DNA from: Micromonospora saelicesensis
GTDB taxonomy: Bacteria; Actinomycetota; Actinomycetes; Mycobacteriales; Micromonosporaceae
DNA: 64,000 bases
NCBI RefSeq assembly: GCF_900091575.1
Contig: NZ_FMCR01000002.1
Location: 775,760 to 839,759 of the forward strand
Direction of reading: 5' to 3'
The notes under the pieces: generated by a model
Told to the model about the DNA's origin: nothing
The model's input: the letters and a program-made list of their open reading frames with translations, nothing else
Database searches by the model: none
Program-made: the position numbers and the translations under genes
Shown here: one piece after another, positions 1-7,456 of the stretch
Layout of the letters: each line of letters opens with the position of its first letter
Numbering within the stretch: position 1 is the stretch's first letter

Positions 1-1173
1 GAAGTATGTGGAGATGCCGGTGTTGTAGAAGAGCTGGTCGGGCAGGCCAACGACGCCCTCAAGCAGGTCGTTCTCCAGGATCCAGCGGCGGATGTTCGAC
101 TCGCCGGACTCGGCGGCACCGGTGAACAGTGGTGAGCCGTTGAAGACGATGGCGATGCGGGAGCCGCCCTTCTCCGGCGGCTCCATCTTGGAGATCATGT
201 GCTGGAGGAAGAGGAACGAGCCGTCGTTGATGCGCGGCAGGCCAGCACCGAACCGGCCCGCGTGCCCGAGCGTGGCCTCGGCGTCAACCTCGTCCTTGAC
301 CTTCTTCCACTCCACCCCGAAGGGCGGGTTGGCCAACAGGTAGTCGAACCGTTGGCCCTCGTGGCCGTCGTCGCTGAACGAGTTGCCCAGGTGGATGTTC
401 GACGGGTCCTGGCCCTTGAGCATCATGTCCGAGCGGCAAATCGCGTACGACTCGGCGTTCAACTCCTGGCCGAAGAGGCGCACCGTCGCCCTCGGGTTGA
501 GCGAGGTGATGACCTCCTCCGCAGCCGAGAGCATGCCGCCGGTGCCGCAGGCAGGGTCCAGGACGTTGATCACCGGCGCTCCGGTCAGATGCCCGCTGTC
601 CGGGCCGATGAGCAGGTTCACCATGAGTTTGATGACCTCGCGTGGCGTGAAGTGCTCACCGGCGGTCTCGTTGGAGGCATCCGCGAAGCGCCGGATCAGC
701 TCCTCGAAGACGTAGCCCATCTGGTGGTTGTCGACCCGCTCCAGGCTGAGGTCGATGTCGCGGAACTTCTGCACCACGGGATAGAGCAGCTTGGCCGACT
801 GCAGGCGGGCGATCTGGGTGTGGAACTCGTACTTGTCGACGATCTCGCGAGCGTTCGGCGAGAAGCCGTTGATGTAGTCGGTGAGGTTCTTCGCCACGTC
901 CGGGGCGGACGCGCCGATAGTCTCGAAGCTCTGCTTGGACGTGTTGTAGAACGGCAGGCCGGCCGCTAGCCGGAGCAGCTGGTCCTTGTTGGTGAGCTTT
1001 AGCGAGGCGTCGCGGTCCCACACCGCCTTGCGGGTCGGCGCCATGACACAGTCCAGGCGGCGCAGCACGGTCAGCGGAAGGATCACCTTGCCGTACTCCG
1101 ACTGCTTGTAGTCACCGCGCAGCAGGTCGGCGACTGACCAGATGAAGCCGGCCAGGCTCTGGTGGGTACTCAC
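1..1173 (-). CDS. hsdM: Type I restriction-modification DNA methyltransferase subunit HsdM (3' end beyond window)
   Basis: The visible 391 residues are the N-terminal part of an N6-adenine methyltransferase of the HsdM type, which methylates one strand at the site chosen by an HsdS partner. The N-terminal helical region (SVADLLRGDYKQSEYGKVIL) is typical of HsdM; it is followed by the SAM-binding motif I (VLDPACGTGG) and the catalytic NPPFG motif. The start is GTG at 1173; an internal ATG would remove the conserved N-terminal helices. The reading frame stays open to base 1, so the C-terminus and any hsdS and hsdR genes lie outside the window. It is 126 bases downstream of, and on the same strand as, a second methyltransferase gene, which suggests one operon. 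The family call is secure; the make-up of the full system cannot be seen. Confidence 0.93.
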   Translation of the reverse strand, partial: MSTHQSLAGFIWSVADLLRGDYKQSEYGKVILPLTVLRRLDCVMAPTRKAVWDRDASLKLTNKDQLLRLAAGLPFYNTSKQSFETIGASAPDVAKNLTDYINGFSPNAREIVDKYEFHTQIARLQSAKLLYPVVQKFRDIDLSLERVDNHQMGYVFEELIRRFADASNETAGEHFTPREVIKLMVNLLIGPDSGHLTGAPVINVLDPACGTGGMLSAAEEVITSLNPRATVRLFGQELNAESYAICRSDMMLKGQDPSNIHLGNSFSDDGHEGQRFDYLLANPPFGVEWKKVKDEVDAEATLGHAGRFGAGLPRINDGSFLFLQHMISKMEPPEKGGSRIAIVFNGSPLFTGAAESGESNIRRWILENDLLEGVVGLPDQLFYNTGISTYF

Positions 1174-1299
1174 GTCAACAGCTCACTTTCACAACTCGTC
1201 GGGGGCGGAACCGCCCCGGGTCCCAGCAGAATTCAGTCACGTGGGGGTCTCACCGTAGTCGCGTCACCGCGAATGGTGACAGCCCAAGATCGGTCACGC

Positions 1300-3243
1300 T
1301 TACTCCTCGTCCGGTGGACGTAGCGCTCCGCCGGTCAGGCCGATACCGAGGGCGTCTGCCGCCTCGTCGGCGAGCCGGCTCTGCATAGCGGCCGTGTCGC
1401 GCAATTCCTGCACCTGGCGGAACGCCCGCCCGTACCGTTGCTGGTCCGGCAGCGTCATGACCGGCACCTGCAACCGGCGGACGTCGACCCGCACGATGGT
1501 GCTTCCGGTGGCGGCCGCGTTGACGTTCTCCTCCGCGCTGAGGAACCCGGCGAGGAACCACGCGTCCAGGCGCTGCGGGTCGGGGCGCAGCAGGAGATGC
1601 TGGCGGCCCAGCGTTCGACCGTCGTCCGCGGCAGCGGCGACGCGGGCGCGGTAGGGCCGGGCGAACAACTCCGGCAGGATGACATCCCCCGCACGGATCT
1701 CGACGTCTGCGTCGACGGTGGCAGCTCGACCAGCGGGTACCGCGCGCAGCAGCGTCAGCGCTCCGCCTCTGAGCAGGTCCGCGACAGCCGTCGTACGCCA
1801 GGTTTGCGGCTGTTTGCCGGCGGCGGTCCACCGTTCGCTCCGCTCCGTCACGCCAATCAGCGCGTCCGCCGCATGTCGCAGCTCGACGTGCATCCGCCGC
1901 ACCTGGCGTAGGTGATCCGCGGGCCGGATCGCCACCGTCACCGACTGAACGTGCCGGGCCGGAGCGAGGTCGGTCGGCCCGGCGAGCAGATCGACGACCG
2001 GCACCGCCCGCGCCACCGAGGGCACAGCTTCGAACACCCCGCCGTCGTACGCCGACCAGGCACTGAGCGCGGCGTCGCGGACGGACTCCCAGCCCTGTCG
2101 GCCTGGCCCGGCTGCATCGACGAAGAGCACGGTGTCGGGCGCCGTCTGAGCTCCGTCATCGGGTCGCGTCAGGACCCACAGGTTCAGACCGATGTGCGGG
2201 GGTGGCGCGGCGCCGGCCGGCAGCGCGATGACCGCTCGGAGAGCCCCGCTCTTCACCAGCTCGGCTCGGATGCGGCGACCGGAGGCGCGCTCGGCGGCAG
2301 CGGGAGGCATCAGCAGGACTGCCCGACCGCCGGGTGCGAGGTGGGCGAGACAGTGTTGGACCCAGGCCAGCTCGGGCTCACCCTTCGGTGGCAGGCCGTA
2401 GACCCAGCGCGGATCGTATGCCAGGACCTCCTGCCCCCAGTCGCGGTTGCCGTATGGCGGGTTACACAGCACTGCGCCGACCCCCAGGTCTGGGAAAGCG
2501 TCGTCGCGCAGGCTGTCGCCACCGCGGATGTCGGCGCGGACGTCGCCGTGTTGCAGACCGAGCCGTGTCGCGGCCTGCGCCGCCTGAGCAGGCAGCAGAT
2601 CCTGCCCGTACAGCCGGCGGGCCCCGCGACGGGCAGCTGCGGCCAGCAGTCCGCCGACTCCGCAGGCCGGGTCGTACACGTCGGAGGGGAAGCGGGCATC
2701 GGCACCGGACAGCAGATCGGCCATGAGATCCGCCACCTCCACCGGCGTCCGGTACGTGCCGGTCGTGGTCGAATCGTCGGTGCCCCGCTCGCCGAGAAGA
2801 TCGGCGGCGACCAGCGCCCCGTCTACGCGCACGCACCGCAGCAGCGCCCGCAGGACCGGGGCCTCGTCGCCACCGTACGTCACCGCGTCGCCCGTGAGGT
2901 CAGTGGCACGCCGGATCAGATCCCTGTCGGGCAGGTCTAGAACCCTGTCGACGTTCGCAGGGTCGAGCCGTTGCGCGGCGAGCACCAGCGGCAGCAGCCG
3001 GGTCGGCTCCGCCTTCTCCGGGCGCTCTCGCAGGGCCGCTCGCAAGTCCTCCGCCGGTGTTTCGGCCGGCAACTGGCCTCGCGCGTCGAGCCAGGACCGG
3101 ACCGCCTCCAGGTCGTACGCCGGGCTCGTCTCGGTCCCGCCGGAGGGTGAGGGGAAGTCGGCGTGGCGGCGGCGCCAGTTACTGACAGTCGCCCGGCTAA
3201 CGCCGGCCATGCGGGAGATCTCCGCAGCGGTGACCTGTGACAT
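1300..3243 (-). CDS. HTH - N6-adenine DNA methyltransferase - specificity-like domain fusion
   Basis: A 647-residue protein with three parts. Residues 1-55 form a MerR-like or resolvase-like helix-turn-helix (EISRMAGVSRATVSNWRRR). The middle holds an HsdM-like methyltransferase core with motif I (DPACGVGGLLAA, near residue 191) and the catalytic NPPYG (near 261). The last 150 residues (WFLAGFLSAEENVNAAATG, VPVMTLPDQQRYG) resemble a target-recognition half and coiled spacer of HsdS. The start ATG is preceded by GAGGAG. A plausible role is a self-contained methyltransferase that reads its own site and may also regulate its own promoter. It sits upstream of the canonical hsdM-like gene, so the locus has two methyltransferases. 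Methyltransferase identity is firm; the specificity role is inferred from local similarity. Confidence 0.85.
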   Translation of the reverse strand: MSQVTAAEISRMAGVSRATVSNWRRRHADFPSPSGGTETSPAYDLEAVRSWLDARGQLPAETPAEDLRAALRERPEKAEPTRLLPLVLAAQRLDPANVDRVLDLPDRDLIRRATDLTGDAVTYGGDEAPVLRALLRCVRVDGALVAADLLGERGTDDSTTTGTYRTPVEVADLMADLLSGADARFPSDVYDPACGVGGLLAAAARRGARRLYGQDLLPAQAAQAATRLGLQHGDVRADIRGGDSLRDDAFPDLGVGAVLCNPPYGNRDWGQEVLAYDPRWVYGLPPKGEPELAWVQHCLAHLAPGGRAVLLMPPAAAERASGRRIRAELVKSGALRAVIALPAGAAPPPHIGLNLWVLTRPDDGAQTAPDTVLFVDAAGPGRQGWESVRDAALSAWSAYDGGVFEAVPSVARAVPVVDLLAGPTDLAPARHVQSVTVAIRPADHLRQVRRMHVELRHAADALIGVTERSERWTAAGKQPQTWRTTAVADLLRGGALTLLRAVPAGRAATVDADVEIRAGDVILPELFARPYRARVAAAADDGRTLGRQHLLLRPDPQRLDAWFLAGFLSAEENVNAAATGSTIVRVDVRRLQVPVMTLPDQQRYGRAFRQVQELRDTAAMQSRLADEAADALGIGLTGGALRPPDEE

Positions 3244-3259
3244 GCCTGCTCCTCATTGA

Positions 3260-3314
3260 CAACCTGCCAGGGCAACCTTAGGGCAGCGAACGGTTGATGG
3301 CAACATGACGGTTG
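3260..3314. promoter_or_regulatory. Symmetric CAACC/GGTTG repeat array in the divergent promoter region
   Basis: Between the HTH-methyltransferase and the DUF4352 gene, CAACC occurs at 3260-3264 and 3273-3277 and its complement GGTTG at 3292-3296 and 3310-3314. This gives a two-plus-two symmetric layout over both transcription starts. It could be an operator for the HTH of the neighbouring methyltransferase; this is inference. Confidence 0.35.
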
Positions 3315-3340
3315 ACAGTGTTTTCACGCGATGCTTTACT
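3312..3340 (+). promoter_or_regulatory. Vegetative-type promoter (TTGACA, 17-base spacer, TTTACT)
   Basis: TTGACA at 3312-3317 and TTTACT at 3335-3340 are separated by exactly 17 bases and lie upstream of the gene starting at 3428. The leader would be about 80 bases. The -35 box overlaps the last GGTTG repeat, so a bound repressor could block it. Confidence 0.5.
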
Positions 3341-3427
3341 TTCGCTGCTTTCGCAGCGCTGACTGCGGCTCAAGCAATCCCCCTGCGGCGTCGCTGAACG
3401 CCGTCACCCCCCAGCTCAGGAGAAATC

Positions 3428-3961
3428 ATGCGTAAGACCACGACCATCGCTCTGCTCGCCACCGCTGTCGTCGCCCTCGGCTGCGGCGCTGGCTCGACCG
3501 ACAACACGAGCAGCTCTAGCAACGACGCGGGCGGCACCAAGAGCGAGGACAAGCCGGCGAAGGTTGCCAAGGTCGGCGAGCCGGCCCGCGACGGCAAGTT
3601 CGAGTTCACGGTCAAGTCGTCCAAGTGTGGCGTGGCCAAGATCGGCACCGACGTGATCGGCGCGAAGGCGCAGGGCCAGTTCTGCCTGGTCACGGTCAAC
3701 GTGAAGAACATCGGCAAGGAAGCGCAGATGTTCGACGGCAGCAGCCAGAAGGCGTACGCGGCCGACGGCACCGAGTACTCCGCCGACACCGGAGCCGCCA
3801 TCTACGCCAACAAGAACGCCGAGACGTTCCTCAACGACATCAACCCCGGCAACCAGGTCAACGGCGTCGTGGTCTTCGACATCCCGAAGAACGTCAAGCT
3901 CACCAAGCTCGAGCTGCACGACTCGATGTTCTCCGGCGGCGTCACCGTCGCCCTGAGCTGA
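3428..3961 (+). CDS. DUF4352 domain lipoprotein
   Basis: A 177-residue predicted lipoprotein. Residues 1-20 are a signal peptide ending in a lipobox with the modified cysteine in VALGC. A Ser/Asn/Gly-rich linker leads to a DUF4352 (telokin-like, immunoglobulin-fold) domain, recognisable from CLVTVNVKNIGKEAQMF and VVFDIPKNVKLTKLELH. Such domains are found on the outer face of the Gram-positive membrane and have no known enzymatic activity. The start ATG follows AGGAGAA. It is the first gene of a plus-strand series and is separated by only about 95 bases from the DUF6119 gene. The C-terminal line of hydrophobic and acidic residues is complete, so the gene looks intact. Confidence 0.85.
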   Translation: MRKTTTIALLATAVVALGCGAGSTDNTSSSSNDAGGTKSEDKPAKVAKVGEPARDGKFEFTVKSSKCGVAKIGTDVIGAKAQGQFCLVTVNVKNIGKEAQMFDGSSQKAYAADGTEYSADTGAAIYANKNAETFLNDINPGNQVNGVVVFDIPKNVKLTKLELHDSMFSGGVTVALS

Positions 3962-4056
3962 CCGCTCGCGCCGAGGGCGGGACCCGCGAAGCCCGCCCTC
4001 GGCGCACCCCTCCCCCGCACCACCGCCACCCCGATTCTCAACGCGAGGAGATCGAC

Positions 4057-5817
4057 GTGCGCCGTGCGAGCCAGCCGACCACGACCAGACCGACCAACCG
4101 TCGTGTCGTCCGCAAGGACGTCACCCGTCCGCCCTACGAAGCGCCTACCCTCTTCGACCTCGACCTGCCCGAGAGGCCGGAGGGCACCTATCTGACGTCG
4201 GTCTACCAGCTGGAACGGGTGACGCCGACCGTCGAGGGTCTGCATGAGGCGGTGAACCACCGGTACGTGCGACAGCACGATTTCATGGTCGAGGAGCGCC
4301 TGGTCGCCGGCGCGCCGGCGCTGCTGGTGCACGGGACGGTGCCGCGCGAGCGGGCCGACTGGTGCGATGTGCTCGCCTCGTTGACCGGGGAGACGATCGA
4401 CCTGGGTTTCAGCAGTGGCGGTGCCGCGCTGCTCGTCGCGGTCGACGACCACGTCTACGCACTCGCCTACGGCACCGTCGGCCGCCACATGGTCGACCTG
4501 GACCTGGCCAACCCGGGCTTCGGGATCGGCTTCGCGGTGCGCTCGCTCGCCCCCGACGAGATCAAGCAGGTACGCCGGCGGGTGTTCGGCACCACCGGCC
4601 GGGTCGACCGCAACATGGTCCCGGGCGGCCAGCACATCCGGATGTACGGCATCGACAAGTGGGGCGAGATCGTCGGGCAGGTCTGCGGGCCGACGCTCAA
4701 CCCGAACCTGACCGTCTGCCGGTCCACCGGCAAGGCCACCCCGGTCGAGGGCAGCGACACCCTGCGCATCCACCTCGGTGTCGAACCCGCGAGCCTGCTC
4801 GCCGACCTGCGGGAGATCGACCGGGTCTACAGGCAGGAAGCACCCTTCGCTGACCTGGAGTTCATCACCCAGATCCGACCGGTGCCGGCCCGGGATCCCC
4901 GGCTGGCGATGGTAGAAGAGCAGTTGGATCGGCTGCTCAGGTTGCCGGATCCTGTGGAGGTCGGACTGGCCGTACCGGGCCGGGTCTTCAGCGAGATCGA
5001 GCGGATCCGGTCGTACAAGCTTCGGGTGCCGAAGTCCGGCCTCGCTCCGGCGCGTCTGCCGGAGCTCACGGTGGCGGACGTGCTCGCGCAGACCGAGGGC
5101 GTCCCGGACGGCGAGCGGTGGGCGTCGCTCTGCAACGGACGCGTCACCCTCTACGCGGATGCAGCCGGCGCGGAGGAGATTGGCTCGACGGCCGCCTCGC
5201 GGTGGATCACCGCGCAGCTCGCGCACGGTGAGAGTCAGCTCCTGCTGCACGAGGGCGGCTGGTACGAGATCGGCGACCAGCACCGCGCGTTCCTCCGCGA
5301 CGAGATCAAGCAGATCCTGGCCAGGCCGGCCAGCATCGCACTCCCGGCCTGGACCACCGACCTCGCGGACGAGGAGCAGTACAACGTCCACGCTGCGCGG
5401 GTCTGCGGTCTGACCCTCCTGGACCGGCGGCTGCTGCGGACGAGCCAGCACAACCGCGGTATCGAGGCCTGCGACCTGCTCGGACCCGACGACGAGCTGA
5501 TCCATGTCAAGCGGGCCAAGGGCAGCTCGGCGTTGAGCCACCTCTTCGCACAGGGCGAGGTGTCGGTCGACGCCCTGCGGTACGAGGCCGACGCCCGCAC
5601 CGCGCTGGCCGAGATGGTCCGTCAGCAGCCGTCGGCGCGCGTCATCGACCCCGGCTTCCGGCCCCGCAAAGTCATCTACGCGATCGCCCTCGGCTCCGGC
5701 AAGCCGCTCACCGTGAAGTCGCTCTTCACCTTCGCCCAGGTCGCGCTTTACCGGGCGATGAAGTCGCTGCGCAACGAGGGCGTCGAGGTCGAGGTCGTCG
5801 GCATCCCGTCCGCCTGA
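4057..5817 (+). CDS. DUF6119 / TIGR04141 family sporadically distributed protein
   Basis: A 586-residue protein of the family called TIGR04141, whose members are scattered among bacteria and have no established function. Recognition rests on the overall layout and on the C-terminal signature CDLLGPDDELIHVKR followed by SSALSHLFAQG (from about residue 470). The D...HVK arrangement resembles the core of PD-(D/E)XK nucleases, but the acidic residue before xK is His here, so nuclease activity is only a guess. The frame is open further upstream into the preceding gene; GTG at 4057 was chosen because GAGGAG lies just before it and the length then matches the family (about 550-590). Neighbours include DNA methyltransferases and a Rad50-like ATPase, a setting that suggests defence. 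Confidence 0.8.
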   Translation: MRRASQPTTTRPTNRRVVRKDVTRPPYEAPTLFDLDLPERPEGTYLTSVYQLERVTPTVEGLHEAVNHRYVRQHDFMVEERLVAGAPALLVHGTVPRERADWCDVLASLTGETIDLGFSSGGAALLVAVDDHVYALAYGTVGRHMVDLDLANPGFGIGFAVRSLAPDEIKQVRRRVFGTTGRVDRNMVPGGQHIRMYGIDKWGEIVGQVCGPTLNPNLTVCRSTGKATPVEGSDTLRIHLGVEPASLLADLREIDRVYRQEAPFADLEFITQIRPVPARDPRLAMVEEQLDRLLRLPDPVEVGLAVPGRVFSEIERIRSYKLRVPKSGLAPARLPELTVADVLAQTEGVPDGERWASLCNGRVTLYADAAGAEEIGSTAASRWITAQLAHGESQLLLHEGGWYEIGDQHRAFLRDEIKQILARPASIALPAWTTDLADEEQYNVHAARVCGLTLLDRRLLRTSQHNRGIEACDLLGPDDELIHVKRAKGSSALSHLFAQGEVSVDALRYEADARTALAEMVRQQPSARVIDPGFRPRKVIYAIALGSGKPLTVKSLFTFAQVALYRAMKSLRNEGVEVEVVGIPSA

Positions 5818-5868
5818 TCCGTTCACGACATCAGCTCCACAGCTTCCCGCTCAACAGAGGAGAGAACC

Positions 5869-6486
5869 ATGACCGAGCCCCACCACCAGCCGGACCCTTC
5901 GGCTGAGCCCCCGGCCCAGCCCGAGACCGTGGGCGCAACGAGCCCGCAGCCCGTCATTCGCAAGAGGTCCCAGGTCCGGTGGGTCATCGTCGGCGCTGCC
6001 GTTCTGGTGCTGCTGCTCTGCTTCGGCGGCTGCGGCGTGCTGCTGGCGACGACGAACGGTGAGGAGTCGCCCGACCAGGGCAAGCCCGCCCCCACCGCCG
6101 CATCCCAGTCGCGCCCCAGCACGTCCGCCCCGACCAGTGCTTCGGCGCCGACCACCGCGCCCGCGACGACGCCGCCGCCCGCACCCGTCTACGACACCCC
6201 GACGAAGGGCGACTTCAAGCTCAAGGTCAAGACCCTGCGGAAGCAGTGCTTCGGCAGCGCCGGCTGCAACATCACCTACCGGATTGACGTCACCTACACC
6301 GGCGATGGCCTCGACCCGTCCAGCACCTACGAGGTGACGTACGAGGTCAAGGGTGCCGAGGACCCGGTCATCAACACCTTCGAGGTGACCGGGGACTCCG
6401 CCTCCGTCCAGCAGGAGGAGAGGGCCAGCACGAAGCGCTCCGGCGACAAGCTGACCGCCGTCGTGACCGACGTGTCGGAGCTGTGA
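5869..6486 (+). CDS. Single-pass membrane protein with extracellular domain, unknown function
   Basis: A 205-residue protein. A 38-residue Pro-rich cytoplasmic stretch precedes one transmembrane helix (about residues 43-63, WVIVGAAVLVLLLCFGGCGV). A Pro/Ser/Thr-rich linker (about 70-108) leads to an extracellular domain that begins FKLKVKTLRKQCFGSAGCN; the two cysteines there probably form a disulphide. The domain reads like a small beta-sandwich and is common in actinomycete membrane proteins. AGGAGAG precedes the ATG. It lies 51 bases after the DUF6119 gene and 44 before the RNase H gene, so co-transcription is likely. I cannot assign a function. Confidence 0.7.
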   Translation: MTEPHHQPDPSAEPPAQPETVGATSPQPVIRKRSQVRWVIVGAAVLVLLLCFGGCGVLLATTNGEESPDQGKPAPTAASQSRPSTSAPTSASAPTTAPATTPPPAPVYDTPTKGDFKLKVKTLRKQCFGSAGCNITYRIDVTYTGDGLDPSSTYEVTYEVKGAEDPVINTFEVTGDSASVQQEERASTKRSGDKLTAVVTDVSEL

Positions 6487-6530
6487 GAACGCAATGAGCT
6501 TGTCCCCTTCACAAGACGTCAGGAGGCGTC

Positions 6531-7367
6531 GTGCGCCCCGATGAGTTCCTCCGCGCCCTGACCCAGCTCCCCCCGCCGCTGCACGACCGCGTCCTCATCC
6601 TTCGCCCCTACACCCGCGCCACCCGTTGCGACGACTGCCAGGGCATCGGTGATGCGGTCCACCTCGCCCTCACCGCCGCCCACTACGACGAGCTGACCTC
6701 CGCCGCCGAGCTGCTCGACACCGCCGAGCGCCTCGCCGCCGCGCACACCGAGCACTCGGGGCGCAAGGCCGACTGCCTGCCGCTTCCCGACCAGGACCGT
6801 GGGCGCGGCCGGGTAGTGCGCTGGGCGAAGGCGGCCGGTCCGCTGGTGGCCGCGACCGACGCCAGCTGGAAGGGCCGCGCCGGCGGCATCGGGTACGTGG
6901 TCAGCGACGGCCACTACGGCCTGCTCGGGCGGGGCACCGGTCGGCTCGACCCGACCGGCAGGTCCCGGGTGCTCGTCGACGAACTGCGCGCGGTCGACTA
7001 TCTGCTCACCGGGTATGCCGAGGTGCCAGCGGGCATGACAGTGCTGCTGGACAGCCTGACGGCCGTGCGGTACCTGCACCGCTGGCAGGCCGGCGAGACC
7101 GACCCGATGCCCGCCGGCTACAGCCTGCGGCAGCGCCGCTGGTCAGACAAGCCGACCCTGGTCCGGCTCGCCGAGCAGGTGGCCCACCGTCCCGACCTGA
7201 CGTTCGCGCACGTCAAGGGGCACAGCGGCCACGCCCTCAACGAGGCCGCCGACGGCCTGTCGCACATGGCCCGCCGCCGGCGGGAGGAGTCCTTCGACCT
7301 GCGTCCTCGGGCGCACGCCCTGGTCGACGCGTTCCTGCGCGACTGGCACGCGAACGCCACGGTCTGA
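6531..7367 (+). CDS. RNase H-fold (type HI-like) protein
   Basis: A 278-residue protein whose C-terminal 180 residues form an RNase HI fold. The catalytic set is complete: D110 in ATDASWKG, E151 in VDELRAV, D174 in LLDSLTAV, and the HVKGHSGHALNEAAD motif with H231 and D241. The N-terminal 95 residues are not part of RNase HI; they carry a CxxC pair (C33, C36) and are mostly helical. GTG at 6531 follows a perfect AGGAGG. The enzyme should cut the RNA strand of RNA-DNA hybrids, or a related substrate. It is longer than housekeeping RNase HI (about 150 residues) and is placed 89 bases before a Rad50-like ATPase gene, so it may be the nuclease effector of a multi-gene system. Confidence 0.85.
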   Translation: MRPDEFLRALTQLPPPLHDRVLILRPYTRATRCDDCQGIGDAVHLALTAAHYDELTSAAELLDTAERLAAAHTEHSGRKADCLPLPDQDRGRGRVVRWAKAAGPLVAATDASWKGRAGGIGYVVSDGHYGLLGRGTGRLDPTGRSRVLVDELRAVDYLLTGYAEVPAGMTVLLDSLTAVRYLHRWQAGETDPMPAGYSLRQRRWSDKPTLVRLAEQVAHRPDLTFAHVKGHSGHALNEAADGLSHMARRRREESFDLRPRAHALVDAFLRDWHANATV

Positions 7368-7456
7368 CCGCGACCGCGGTAACCCGCACTTCCACCGCTC
7401 CCCCGGGCGGGCCGACGAGCCGTCGGCCCGCGGACACCACACGCCTGGAGACGATC

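Noticed and set aside
3802..5826. A 674-residue minus-strand frame opposite the DUF6119 gene
   Set aside because: No motif, biased composition, and overlaps two plus-strand genes with clear domains.
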